Part shown: in pieces, positions 33,074 to 41,654 of the stretch
Position numbering within the stretch: position 1 is the first letter of the stretch
Layout: every line of letters starts with the position of its first letter
Assembly: GCA_036511675.1 (NCBI GenBank)
Contig: DATCBU010000097.1
Location: 1 to 64,000 of the forward strand
DNA: 64,000 nt
Reading direction: 5' to 3'
Origin: Chersky-840 sp036511675
GTDB taxonomy: Bacteria; Actinomycetota; Acidimicrobiia; Acidimicrobiales; UBA8190
Program-made: the position numbers and the translations under genes
The notes under the pieces: generated by a model
Database searches by the model: none
Told to the model about the DNA's origin: nothing
The model's input: only the letters and a program-made list of their open reading frames with translations

Positions 33074-33568
33074 ATGAAGGGCTATGTACTCACGGTCGAA
33101 AAGACGGTCCCCGCCCCCCCCGAGGTCGTCTTCGACATCCTGACCGACGTGAGCCGACATCACCTGATCGACGGCTCGGGCATGCTCCGAGGCGCGAAAG
33201 TGGCCACTCCCCAGCGCCTGGTCCTCGGGTCGACCTTCGGCATGGGCATGAAGATGTTGGTCAATTACTCGACGCTGAACAGGGTGGTCGAGTTCGAGGA
33301 CAACCGGCGCATCGCCTGGAAGACGGGCCCCACCGGCTTCATGGGCAAGCTGATGGGGGGCCGGGTGTGGCGCTACGAATTGGCGCCGGTGGACGGGGGC
33401 ACCCTCGTCACAGAGAGCTGGGACATCACCCCCGACCCCCAGCGGGTCCTGTTGAAGCTCGGGGACATCTGGTCGGGCAAGACACGCCGGGACATGGAGC
33501 GGACCCTCGAGCGGCTCAGCGTGCTGGTGGCCGGCCAAGGGGCGTCCGACAGCCCGGACCGAACCTGA
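33074..33568 (+). CDS. SRPBCC-family (polyketide cyclase/START-like) protein
   Basis: A 164-residue helix-grip protein. The N-terminus VEKTVPAPPEVVFDILTDVSRHHLID and the central IAWKTGPTG plus TLVTESWDITPDPQR are typical of actinobacterial SRPBCC proteins. They bind hydrophobic ligands such as polyketides, lipids or aromatics. A C-terminal helix (ERTLERLSVLVAGQ) closes the cavity. No catalytic residue can be assigned and no neighbour suggests the ligand. Confidence 0.8.
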   Translation: MKGYVLTVEKTVPAPPEVVFDILTDVSRHHLIDGSGMLRGAKVATPQRLVLGSTFGMGMKMLVNYSTLNRVVEFEDNRRIAWKTGPTGFMGKLMGGRVWRYELAPVDGGTLVTESWDITPDPQRVLLKLGDIWSGKTRRDMERTLERLSVLVAGQGASDSPDRT

Positions 33569-33667
33569 CGCTCGGGACGGGGAACGCCCAGAGCATCCGC
33601 CTCCACCTCACGCTACGGTAGGCGCGTCGCAGGCCCCGAGCACCGGGCGCCCGAGGAGGGACAGGCC

Positions 33668-34066
33668 ATGCCGGACATCGTCGCTGGCGTCATCGGGATT
33701 GCGCTCGTCTTTATATGGATCTACTGCCTCTATGACGTCGTCACCACCCACGACGGACTTGTCCGGAACCTCCCCAAGATCGCCTGGTTCGTGATCGTCC
33801 TGCTCATCCCCGATCTCGGTTCCATCTTGTGGTTGGCCTTCGGCCGCCCTCGTATCCAGAGCCAGAGGATCGTCACCTTCGACGGGCGCCACGCCCGCGC
33901 CGCCAGCACCGGGCCTTCGGAGCTCGACATGTCGGGACTGGACCATCTGCATCCCGTCGTCCGTGAGCGTGAGGAACTGGCCCGGCTGCGCATGATGCAG
34001 GCACAACTCCAGCGGCGCGAGAACGAGCTGCGCCAGCGCGGCCTGGGCGAGAGCGCCGACTCGTAG
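33668..34066 (+). CDS. PLDc_N-domain membrane protein
   Basis: A 132-residue protein with two N-terminal transmembrane helices (IVAGVIGIALVFIWIYCLYDV and IAWFVIVLLIPDLGSILWLAFG), typical of the phospholipase D N-terminal (PLDc_N) domain without a nuclease part. The last 60 residues are a charged cytoplasmic tail that ends in a Glu/Arg/Gln-rich coiled-coil-like helix (residues 100-128). GAGGAGGGAC precedes the ATG. These proteins are common in actinobacteria and their role is unclear. Confidence 0.82.
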   Translation: MPDIVAGVIGIALVFIWIYCLYDVVTTHDGLVRNLPKIAWFVIVLLIPDLGSILWLAFGRPRIQSQRIVTFDGRHARAASTGPSELDMSGLDHLHPVVREREELARLRMMQAQLQRRENELRQRGLGESADS

Positions 34067-34130
34067 CCCGACATCCGGGCTGACCGGCCGAGTGGTGCGC
34101 TTCAGCCCCCGTCGTCGCTGACCCACGCTG

Positions 34131-34925
34131 GTGCCGAGCGCGCAGGTCAACGGGATCGAGCTGTACTACGAGCGCGCCGGCGTGGGGCCGAGGCTGTTGT
34201 TCCTGAACGGGTCGGGATCCACCCTGGCGTCGATCGCCCCCCTCATCGAGGTATTTGCCGGTCACCTCGACGTGGTGGCCCACGACCAACGCGGGCTGGG
34301 TCGCAGCGCCGTTCCGCTGGGCCCGTACACGATGGCGCAGTACGCCGCTGACGCCCTGGGGCTCCTCGACACAGTGGGGTGGACGACGTGTCGCGTGGTG
34401 GGGGTGAGCTTCGGCGGCATGGTGGCCCAGGAGCTGGCCGTGACCGCCCCCGCCCGCGTCGAGCGCCTGGCACTGCTGTGCACGTCGCCGGGAGGAGCGG
34501 GCGGCGCGTCGTACCCGCTGCACGAGCTGGCCGGATTGTCACCGTCCGAACGCGCCGAGGTCTCGACGCGACTGCTCGACTCCCGTTTCTCCGAGCAGTG
34601 GCTGGCGACGTACCCCCAGGACCACGCGCTCGTGGACACCATGGCGCAGAGGCGCTCGGCCCCGCTGTCCGCGGACGCCCGGCGGGGCGAAGCCGAACAG
34701 CTCGGTGCCCGACGCCATCACGACGTCTGGGACCGGCTCGGGCGCATCACCTGCCCGACCTTCGTGGGGGCGGGTCGGTTCGACGGCATCGCTCCGCTGT
34801 CCAACAGCCAGGCGATCGCAGGGCGCGTGGCGGGGGCGACCCTGCACGTCTACGAAGGAGGCCACGCCTTCTTCGCGCAGGACCGTCGTGCCCTGCCCGA
34901 GATCATCGAATTCCTGGGGTCGTGA
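34131..34925 (+). CDS. Alpha/beta hydrolase
   Basis: A 264-residue hydrolase. The oxyanion-hole region is LLFLNGSG, the nucleophile elbow GVSFGG (S93), an Asp likely lies in GRFDGIAPL and the catalytic His is H245 in YEGGHAFF. The compact cap (residues 130-190) resembles 3-oxoadipate enol-lactonase and epoxide-hydrolase-type enzymes. The GTG at 34131 has no obvious Shine-Dalgarno sequence. It ends four bases before the convergent dehalogenase-like gene. The substrate is unknown. Confidence 0.83.
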   Translation: MPSAQVNGIELYYERAGVGPRLLFLNGSGSTLASIAPLIEVFAGHLDVVAHDQRGLGRSAVPLGPYTMAQYAADALGLLDTVGWTTCRVVGVSFGGMVAQELAVTAPARVERLALLCTSPGGAGGASYPLHELAGLSPSERAEVSTRLLDSRFSEQWLATYPQDHALVDTMAQRRSAPLSADARRGEAEQLGARRHHDVWDRLGRITCPTFVGAGRFDGIAPLSNSQAIAGRVAGATLHVYEGGHAFFAQDRRALPEIIEFLGS

Positions 34926-34928
34926 CGC

Positions 34929-35936
34929 TCACGACCCCGGGGTGGTCGCCTCGATGAAGTCGGCGACGATGTGACCGAGCTCCTCGCCTTTGTCCTCCTG
35001 GACGAAGTGCCCGGCACCGGCGATGGTCGGGTGGGCCCGACCGGCCGCCCCGGGCACGCGTTGTTGGAATACCCGCTCCCAACCCCTGGTGGCGGGGTCG
35101 CCGTCGGAGAAGGCGGTGAGAAAGGGCCGCTCCCACCGCTCGAGCGCCTCCATGGTGGCTCGTCCGATACGGGCCCCGGGGTCGCTGCGGGTCAGGGGGA
35201 TGAGCCCGGTCATCTGGCGCAGGCCGGCGGTGAAGGACTGGTCGGGGAACGGCGCATCGTAGGCGGCGAGCACGTCGGGAGGCAGCGGACCCGACGAGGC
35301 GTAGAGGAAGGTGCTCGCCCTCAGTTCCGGCGCCCGTAGGCAGTACTGCACGTAGTCGAGGAGGGATTCCTCGAGCACCACCCGCCCGTCGGCGACGCCG
35401 TAGTTGGCCCAGGTCAACAGCCCCTCGAGTGCGGGATCCGAGGTGTGCAAGACGGTGTTCGACGCCACCACCCGGGCGAACCGCTCCCCCACGGCCGCCA
35501 ACGCGCCCAACCCGATGGGCCCACCCCAGTCCTGGACGACCAGGGTGAGCTCGCCCGCGTCGAGTTGCTCCACGAAGCTCGTCATCCAGTCGACATGGCG
35601 CCGGTAGGTGTACTGCGTCGGGTCCGAGGGCTTGTCCGACCGGCCGAACCCCACGTTGTCGGGTGCCACCACGCGCAGTCCCCGTCGGGCCAAGACGGCG
35701 ATGACTTTGCGATACAGAAACGACCACGTGGGTTGCCCGTGGAGGAGGAGCACGACCGGCGCCTCTCGTGGGCCGGTGTCCACGTAGTGCATGCGCATAG
35801 GGTCGATCCCCTCGGCTCGCACCGACAGGTACTGCGGCTCGAACGGGAAATCGCGGAGCGCGGCAAAGCACTCGTCTGGTGTGCGCACGAACTCTGTGGG
35901 GGGTCGACCTGATGGGTCTCGACCGGTGGCGCTCAC
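34929..35936 (-). CDS. Haloalkane dehalogenase-like alpha/beta hydrolase
   Basis: A 335-residue enzyme with the haloalkane-dehalogenase plan: oxyanion segment HGQPTWSFLYR, nucleophile D136 with the halide-contacting W137 in VVQDWGG, a helical cap (residues 160-250) and the catalytic His H310 in GAGHFVQEDKGEEL. Ser or Asp at the elbow separates esterases from dehalogenases; here it is Asp, which favours dehalogenation or epoxide hydrolysis. The GTG at 35936 is weakly supported. Convergent with the hydrolase gene and followed upstream by a SnoaL-like gene. Confidence 0.82.
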   Translation of the reverse strand: MSATGRDPSGRPPTEFVRTPDECFAALRDFPFEPQYLSVRAEGIDPMRMHYVDTGPREAPVVLLLHGQPTWSFLYRKVIAVLARRGLRVVAPDNVGFGRSDKPSDPTQYTYRRHVDWMTSFVEQLDAGELTLVVQDWGGPIGLGALAAVGERFARVVASNTVLHTSDPALEGLLTWANYGVADGRVVLEESLLDYVQYCLRAPELRASTFLYASSGPLPPDVLAAYDAPFPDQSFTAGLRQMTGLIPLTRSDPGARIGRATMEALERWERPFLTAFSDGDPATRGWERVFQQRVPGAAGRAHPTIAGAGHFVQEDKGEELGHIVADFIEATTPGS

Positions 35937-35957
35937 CTGCTCGCTGCGATCAAGGTG

Positions 35958-36422
35958 CTAGGCGGTCCCGCCACCCGAGTGGGCCTTTTTCGCCGCCATC
36001 CAGTCCTTCATTGCAGGAGCGAAGTTGGCAGGGTTGTACACGTCCTCTTCAGACGAGAATTGCATGGTGCCCGCATACTTGAGGATCGTGATGTTGGCGG
36101 ACTGGTACACCCCCCCGTCTCCGGGGTCGTTGAAGCGGTTCTCGATCTGACAGATCCACCAGCCGCGTTCCTCGTCGCAGACGCACCAGTCGTGGGGGAA
36201 CATGGTCATCTCGTTGTTGGGCCACTCCGCCATCGTGGAGGAGATCCACTCGAAGATCCGCTCTCGACCGACGAAACGACCGAACAGATGCTCGATGTAC
36301 TCGGCATCCTCGGTGAACAGCTCCACCCATGGTCGCCAGTCGCCGCTGCGACCCGACTCGTTCGCCACGGCCAGGTAATTGTCGTGCGCCCGCTGCAGCT
36401 CGGCGCGGTCCCACGTGCCCAC
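35958..36422 (-). CDS. SnoaL-like (NTF2-fold) protein
   Basis: A 154-residue cone-shaped alpha+beta protein. The N-terminal helix is RAELQRAHDNYLAVANESG, then WRPWVELFTEDAEYIEHLFG with the Asp of SnoaL-like isomerases, and FHRF-type strands such as VCDEERGWWICQIENRF. Family members are isomerases, hydratases or ligand binders of ketonic substrates. The GTG at 36422 follows AGGGGGTATCC. It lies 21 bases upstream of the dehalogenase-like gene on the same strand. Confidence 0.78.
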   Translation of the reverse strand: MGTWDRAELQRAHDNYLAVANESGRSGDWRPWVELFTEDAEYIEHLFGRFVGRERIFEWISSTMAEWPNNEMTMFPHDWCVCDEERGWWICQIENRFNDPGDGGVYQSANITILKYAGTMQFSSEEDVYNPANFAPAMKDWMAAKKAHSGGGTA

Positions 36423-36443
36423 GGATACCCCCTGTGTCGGTGG

Positions 36444-36830
36444 TCAGTCGAGCGCGAAGCTGGTCGCACCGATGAACAGGTCACGTGCGAGAGCGTCGTC
36501 GCCGGTGACGACGGTAGCAATCGTGGCCGGGTCCATGCGGTTGGCCACCAGTCGGCAGAAGTTCACAGCGTCGAGCACGATGCGCACGTCCACGGGCCCC
36601 TCGGGTCGCAGACCATCGGGTGAGGTGCCCAACGGGGTCTGCCAGGCACCACCCCCGGGCCCGGTGAGAACGATCCGGGCCTGGCGCCCCTGGCCCGGGC
36701 GCCCGGCTTGTCGCATGCCGGCGAGAAGCATCGAGACGGCCAACTCGGTCATGAGCCGCAGGCCGGCGGGATCGGGTGCCTGCACGGGGCGGGTGGTGGC
36801 GCGACAGATGTCTTCTTCGTCGGTCCATCG
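36444..36830 (-). pseudogene. Truncated maleylpyruvate-isomerase-family gene (C-terminal part)
   Basis: The minus-strand frame encodes the C-terminal MDMPI-like domain: GPVDVRIVLDAVNFCRLVANRM, then VTGDDALARDLFIGATSFALD. The DinB-like N-terminal half that normally precedes it is missing. Upstream of about 36830 the frame stays open to 37172, but the sequence is low in identity to any protein pattern and lower in GC. I read this as a 5'-truncated gene with foreign or degraded DNA at its head. A frame start inside the domain cannot be ruled out. Confidence 0.6.
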
Positions 36831-37180
36831 AGGCCTGGAAGGGCAGGAAGCCACCTCGGCACGCTGCTTTGACGTCTTCGGCTCAGGGCGCCGGCGGTTT
36901 TGAGGGGTGCTTGTCCAAGACAACCTTGTCAATTTTCGGGATATCGGGCGGAGACGAGACTCATTAGAGTACGTCTGAGCTGGAGCGGAGCGAGATTGGG
37001 AGCTGGAGCTCGGTGGGGGCCACTGTCTGGACAACCGTGCCCGGTGTACATCGAGCCTTGTCGAGAGCACGGTGAACAAGAGCCCATGACACGATGTCGA
37101 GGTGTTCGACCCCTCGAGAACCACGGTCGAGTAGGCCCCGCCCACGGACGGGCAGGGGCGCAGAGATTGCACGGCGGGGC
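36831..37180. other. 350-bp intergenic region, lower GC, short inverted repeats
   Basis: No convincing gene. The region is less GC-rich than its surroundings. It contains TTGTC/GACAA half-sites around 36912-36935 (CTTGTCCAAGACAACCTTGT) and TGTCTGGACA near 37024. These could be operator sites for the downstream ABC transporter genes, or the scar of an insertion that truncated the neighbouring gene. Confidence 0.5.
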
Positions 37181-38227
37181 ATGCTAGGGATCACACTGCA
37201 GGATCTGCGCTATCGCGCTCGGCAGTTCCTGATCGCCGTCGTGGGCGCGGGGTTGATCTTCGCCATGACGCTGCTTCTCTCGGGCCTGGCGGCCGGGTTC
37301 GGGGTCGAGGTCGATCAGACGGTCGCGGGAATGGGCTCCCAAGCGTGGGTGGTGGCCCAGGGCTCATCGGGCCGGATCTCCTCGCTGGCCCCCATGCCGG
37401 CCGCCACCGAGCTGGCCGTGAAGAATGCACCGGGTGTGCACCGGGCCGACCCGTTGGTCGTCGTCCCGCAGGCGGCCTCGGTCGACCGTTCGCTCCGTAG
37501 CATCGTCCTCGTCGGCTCCAACGCCGGTGCTCTCGGCCTTCCCCCGCTCGTAAGCGGGCGACCGGTGAGGGCCAAGGGGGAGGCGGTCGTCGACGGCAGA
37601 CTTGGCCTCGGTCTCGGCCAACGGTTCGCCGTGTCGGGCAACACCTTGACGGTGGTGGGCACCGTCAGTGGCAGAACTCTGCTGGGCGGGATTCCTGATG
37701 CCTATGTCTCGCTTGGAGAGGCCCAGGCCATCGTCTTCGAGGGTCGACCCCTCGTCAGCGCCATCATCACCACGGGAGTGCCGCGTTCGCTTCCGTCGGG
37801 GCTCACCGAGTTGTCCAATGCCCAGATCGAGAGCCGCAGCTTGGCCCAGATGGCCTCGGCCGTCTCTTCCATCGACAATTCGCGGGCCTTCTCATGGGTC
37901 ATCGCCGCAGTCATCGTGGCCGCTCTGGTGTACGTGACCGCCCTCGAACGGACGAGGGACTTCGCCGTGATGAAGGCGTTGGGTGCGTCGTCGAGATCTC
38001 TTTTCCTCGGCTTGGCCGCGCAAGCCGTCCTGGTGGCGCTGGCAGCAGCCGCGATCGGAGCGGTGCTGGCCAATTTCATGACGGGGATCTTCGACCAACC
38101 CGTGGACATCCCGTCGAGCGCGTTCGTGGTTCTCCCCGTGTCGGCACTTGTGGTCGGCCTGCTCGCCAGCCTGGTGGCGCTGCGTCGGGCGGTGTCGGTC
38201 GACCCGGCCACGGCGTTCGCAGGATGA
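37181..38227 (+). CDS. ABC transporter permease (FtsX/MacB-like)
   Basis: A 348-residue permease. One transmembrane helix near the N-terminus (FLIAVVGAGLIFAMTLLLSGLAAG) is followed by a 200-residue extracytoplasmic domain (MacB-PCD-like). Three helices follow at the C-terminus (AFSWVIAAVIVAALVYVT, then SLFLGLAAQAVLVALAAAAIG, then FVVLPVSALVVGLLASLVAL), with the FtsX-type TRDFAVMKALGASSR loop between the first two. It is the membrane partner of the downstream ATPase, with which it overlaps by 4 bases. FtsX-like systems export lipids, peptides or drugs or transmit signals. The ATG follows GGCGGGGC. Confidence 0.87.
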   Translation: MLGITLQDLRYRARQFLIAVVGAGLIFAMTLLLSGLAAGFGVEVDQTVAGMGSQAWVVAQGSSGRISSLAPMPAATELAVKNAPGVHRADPLVVVPQAASVDRSLRSIVLVGSNAGALGLPPLVSGRPVRAKGEAVVDGRLGLGLGQRFAVSGNTLTVVGTVSGRTLLGGIPDAYVSLGEAQAIVFEGRPLVSAIITTGVPRSLPSGLTELSNAQIESRSLAQMASAVSSIDNSRAFSWVIAAVIVAALVYVTALERTRDFAVMKALGASSRSLFLGLAAQAVLVALAAAAIGAVLANFMTGIFDQPVDIPSSAFVVLPVSALVVGLLASLVALRRAVSVDPATAFAG

Positions 38228-39360
38228 TGGCTCGGGAGCCGCAATCCGTGGCCGACCTTGAGGTACGCGACCTCACGGTGGAGTTCGTGTCAGGCGACTA
38301 CGTCGTCCGTCCCCTCAGTGGGCTCAACCTTGACGCCCACGACGGTGAACTGGTCGTCGTCCTCGGCCCCAGTGGATGTGGCAAGACCACGCTGCTGTCG
38401 TGTCTGGCTGGACTTCTCACGCCGACGTCGGGGACCATCACATTTCGGGGGACGGACGTGGGGTCGCTGACCGGTTCGGCCCTGGGTGACTACCGCCGCT
38501 CCACGGTGGGGGTTGTCTTCCAGGCATTCAATCTCATCCGCAGCCTGTCGGCCCGGGCCAACGTCGCTGCACCGCTACGCCTGGCGAAAGTCCCCCGGAA
38601 GACGGCGACGACGCGCGCCGACGAGCTTCTCGACGTCGTCGGCTTGTCCGATCGCGCCGGCCACAGGCCCGCACAGTTGTCAGGGGGTCAGCAGCAGCGG
38701 GTGGCCATCGCCCGCGCCCTGGCCCACGATCCTCCACTCATCGTGGCCGACGAGCCCACGGCCCACCTCGATTACATCCAGGTCGAGGGCGTCCTGCGTC
38801 TCCTCCGGGAGCTTTCGACCCCCGGTCGGTTGGTGCTCGTGTCGACCCACGACGATCGCATCACCAACATCGCCGACCGCGTCGTCGAGCTGACCCCGCA
38901 ATTCGCCACCGCTGACCGTCCCCCGGAGCCGGTCGTCCTCGCTCCGGGAGAGGTCCTCTTCTCCCAAGGGGACCGGGGGGATCTCGTGTACATGGTCGAG
39001 GATGGCGAGATCGAGATCTACCAGGTCCGCGCCGACGGTGCCGAGGAGCACCTCGCCCTGGTGGGGCCGGGCCAATATTTCGGGGAGCTGGGCCCCATGC
39101 TCAACCTTCCCCGCAGCGCCAGCGCCCGAGCCAAAGGGCCGTGCCGCCTCACCGGCTACACGGTGCGGGCCTTTCGCCAACGGTTCCCCGGCGCCGGTGC
39201 CGACGTCCCCGAACGCAGCGATCCGGCAGCCACGACGGTGCCCGAGCCCGCGACGGTGTCCGCGCCCGCCAGTGCGCCCGAGCCCGAGTTGCTCACGGAG
39301 ACTGTCCCGTTCCCCGAGCCCGTCCCGGTCCCGGCGCCTGCGGGTTTGTGGGTGGCGTAG
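38224..39360 (+). CDS. ABC transporter ATPase with C-terminal cyclic-nucleotide-binding domain
   Basis: A 378-residue MacB/LolD-type ATPase. Walker A is GPSGCGKTT (about residue 47), the signature LSGGQQQR, Walker B LIVADEPT and the H-loop STHDD. Residues 240-320 form an extra domain with the cyclic-nucleotide-binding (CRP-like) pattern: LAPGEVLFSQGDRGDLVYMV, then GEIEIYQV, FGELGPMLNLPRSASARA. The last 60 residues are a Pro/Glu/Val-rich tail. The fusion suggests that a second messenger or another ligand gates transport. It overlaps the permease gene as ATGA. Confidence 0.87.
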   Translation: MMAREPQSVADLEVRDLTVEFVSGDYVVRPLSGLNLDAHDGELVVVLGPSGCGKTTLLSCLAGLLTPTSGTITFRGTDVGSLTGSALGDYRRSTVGVVFQAFNLIRSLSARANVAAPLRLAKVPRKTATTRADELLDVVGLSDRAGHRPAQLSGGQQQRVAIARALAHDPPLIVADEPTAHLDYIQVEGVLRLLRELSTPGRLVLVSTHDDRITNIADRVVELTPQFATADRPPEPVVLAPGEVLFSQGDRGDLVYMVEDGEIEIYQVRADGAEEHLALVGPGQYFGELGPMLNLPRSASARAKGPCRLTGYTVRAFRQRFPGAGADVPERSDPAATTVPEPATVSAPASAPEPELLTETVPFPEPVPVPAPAGLWVA

Positions 39361-39385
39361 ACCCCGGTCAACGCGACCGCGATCC

Positions 39386-40180
39386 TCAGTCGGGATAGCT
39401 CGCCAAGAGCGTTTCCGCCCACTTGGTCTTCGGGTGGTCGGCCCCGAGTGTCTGCGTTCGTCGATCGATCAGGGTCAGGAGCAGGACCCGGGCTTCGACG
39501 AACTCGTTGGAGCGGCCCAGAGACGTGATCAAGCCGGCAATGGCGTCGAGGGTGGCAGGATCGTCGGGGCCGAGGGTGTGGGTGCAGCCGGCCACCACGG
39601 CCCGAGAGACCTCGACGGCGCGCTCGTGCTCGCCGAGCTTTCGGAGGGTCCCGCTGAGCCAGGTCATTGCCGTGAGGGTTCGACGGTCGTTTTCGCCGAA
39701 GCGCCGGCGAAAGTCCTCGACGACGCTCTCGAGCACCGGGAGAGCGGCATCGGGCTGGTCGAGCTCCCGGTAGAGACGACCGATCGAGAACTCGATGTTC
39801 CATCGTGTCTCGGAGTCGGCCTGTCCACGACGGGTGAGGGTGGCGACCGCCTCCTGCCAGACCGCGAGAGCTTCGGCCCAGTACCCGTGCCGGTCGTAAT
39901 AGCTCGCCAGTTGGATCCTGGCGTTGACCGTGACCTTGCGATCCTCACCGAACCACCGCTTCGATCTCTGGAGCTGGTTCTCGAGGGTTGTCCGCATCTG
40001 ACCCGGAGACGCCATCCACGTCTCCATGGCTTCCTGGTCGATGTTGAACTGCCAGGGCCGAGGCCCCTTCGACAGCAGCGACCGCAGGCGGGGTCGGGAG
40101 CGAGCCACGGCAAAATGTACGGCTGGCCCGGCTGATTCGGCAAGAAGCCACTGGCAACCGCTCACGCGTGGGTGTTGCAC
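39386..40180 (-). CDS. Tetratricopeptide-repeat protein
   Basis: A 264-residue (or shorter) protein with four TPR_12-like repeats from about residue 80. Typical pieces are WAEALAVWQEAVATLTRRG, LDQPDAALPVLESVVEDFRRRFGENDRRTL, LGEHERAVEVSRAVVAGCTHTLGPDDPATL and RTQTLGADHPKT. These helical pairs bind other proteins. The GTG at 40180 has no Shine-Dalgarno sequence. An ATG at 40027 has AGGAAG just upstream and would remove the non-TPR N-terminus. It may be the remains of a larger NB-ARC/TPR regulator. Confidence 0.68.
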   Translation of the reverse strand: MQHPRVSGCQWLLAESAGPAVHFAVARSRPRLRSLLSKGPRPWQFNIDQEAMETWMASPGQMRTTLENQLQRSKRWFGEDRKVTVNARIQLASYYDRHGYWAEALAVWQEAVATLTRRGQADSETRWNIEFSIGRLYRELDQPDAALPVLESVVEDFRRRFGENDRRTLTAMTWLSGTLRKLGEHERAVEVSRAVVAGCTHTLGPDDPATLDAIAGLITSLGRSNEFVEARVLLLTLIDRRTQTLGADHPKTKWAETLLASYPD

Positions 40181-40372
40181 ACCACCGGTGTTGCCGCACC
40201 CGTTCCGGCGTCAGTCCCTTGCGCCCGGAATTGATGCCCCGAGCCTTTATGGAGCGCCCGGATCGCGATCGGTACTCGGTGGCAGTGTTGGAGCTGGGCG
40301 TGGGTGCGTGAACTGCCCGGGGCCCTGGTGGCGAAGAACCTCGGAACACACCTTCAGGCGAAAGGCGATCCC

Positions 40373-40775
40373 ATGGGTTCTGAGGACGACATCAAGACCA
40401 TCCAGCCCATCTACGAGGCGTTCGGTCGAGGCGGCGCCGGGGCCATCCTCGACGGCGTGACAGGCGATGTCGACTGGGCTTCTGACCAGCTCCACCGGGG
40501 CGCCGTGGGACGTGGTCAAGCACGGCAAGGACGGAGTGATCGCGTGCTTCCAGGCCTACGGGTCGACCATGGAGGTGGACGAGTTCACCCCTTCACCTTT
40601 CGCCGCCAATGAGGACGCCGTGTTCACGGTGGTGCGCTGCCGGGCGCGGGTCCGGAGCACCCAGAAGGCGCTGGACATGAGCCGGCATCACTACTTCCGG
40701 TTCCGGGACGGAAAAATCTCCTACTGCCGGGGCACCGAGGACAGCGCCCAGACCGAAGCGGCGCGGCGTCCGTAG
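40373..40775 (+). pseudogene. SnoaL-like gene broken by a frameshift
   Basis: The ATG at 40373 begins a SnoaL-like protein (MGSEDDIKTIQPIYEAFGRG, ILDGVTGDVDWAS) that loses frame near 40485. The rest is in the next frame (TSSTGAPWDVVKHGKDGVIA, STMEVDEFTPSPFAANED, then RHHYFRFRDGKISYCRGTEDSAQTEAA). Together they make one complete 130-residue NTF2-fold protein, so a one-base insertion or two-base deletion is implied. It could be a real inactivation or an assembly error. Neither piece alone is a full domain. Confidence 0.75.
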
Positions 40776-40904
40776 CCGCGGTCGCCCGACCGGCTCCAAC
40801 GGAGGCCGCCCCGCGCCCCCCGTCCAGGGCTCGCCGGGCGCGTACCCTAGAAGTGATGGGGACCTGGCCTTCGGCAACGCCTGAGCATGGTTGGGCAGGC
40901 TGAC

Positions 40905-41654
40905 ATGCACAGCGCCGCCTTCGTGCTGCTGGCCTCGGTGTTTCTCGCCAGTTCTGTCGAGATGGTCGAGGCGCTCACGATCGTCGTCGCCGTGGGCGTC
41001 ACCCGGGGATGGCGATCGGCGCTGGAAGGGGTCGCCGCCGCCCTGGCGATCTTGGCTGCCCTGGTGGTGGCCATCGGGCCGGCTCTCGTGCACTACGTGC
41101 CCCTGAGTGGCTTGCGGATCGCGGTCGGGGGCTTGTTGCTCGTGTTCGGGATGCAGTGGTTGCGCAAGGCCGTACTCCGGGCCGTGGGTCTGAAGGCCAA
41201 GCACGACGAGGACGCCATCTTCAGCGAGCACGTCGCCGAGCTGTCGACCCAGCAACGGCCCGTCTCGGGGCGCGACTCCACGGCGTTCGCCGTGGCCTTC
41301 AAGGGTGTCTTCCTCGAGGGACTCGAGGTGGTGGTCATCGTGCTGACCCTGGGTGTGGCCGATCATCGGCTGGGGCTCGCCGCCGCCGGGGCCGGTGCCG
41401 CGGTCGTCGTCGTCGGGATCGTGGGTGCCCTGGTGTCGCGTCAGCTGGCCGGCGTGCCCGAGAACGCCATGAAGATGGCGGTCGGCCTCATGCTCGTCAG
41501 CTTCGGCACCTTCTGGTCTGGTGAAGGGATCGGGGTTCGCTGGCCCGGGTCCGAGCTGGCCCTCCCCGTGCTCGTGGCGGTCTATGCCGCGGTGGCGTGG
41601 GTGACGGTGTCGGTCGTCGGGCGCGATCGCCGGGCAGGTGTCGAAGTTGCCTGA
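40905..41654 (+). CDS. COG4280-like membrane protein, possible transporter
   Basis: A 249-residue protein with six to seven transmembrane helices and an internal duplication: SSVEMVEALTIVVAVGVTRG in the first half and FKGVFLEGLEVVVIVLTLGV in the second. The membrane-buried Glu residues resemble those in metal/proton carriers of the FTR1, TerC and UPF0016 kind, so divalent-metal or proton transport is possible. The ATG at 40905 follows GGGCAGGC; ATG at 40887 is the alternative. A TACCCT at 40842-40847 may be its -10. It overlaps the next gene by 17 bases. Confidence 0.72.
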   Translation: MHSAAFVLLASVFLASSVEMVEALTIVVAVGVTRGWRSALEGVAAALAILAALVVAIGPALVHYVPLSGLRIAVGGLLLVFGMQWLRKAVLRAVGLKAKHDEDAIFSEHVAELSTQQRPVSGRDSTAFAVAFKGVFLEGLEVVVIVLTLGVADHRLGLAAAGAGAAVVVVGIVGALVSRQLAGVPENAMKMAVGLMLVSFGTFWSGEGIGVRWPGSELALPVLVAVYAAVAWVTVSVVGRDRRAGVEVA

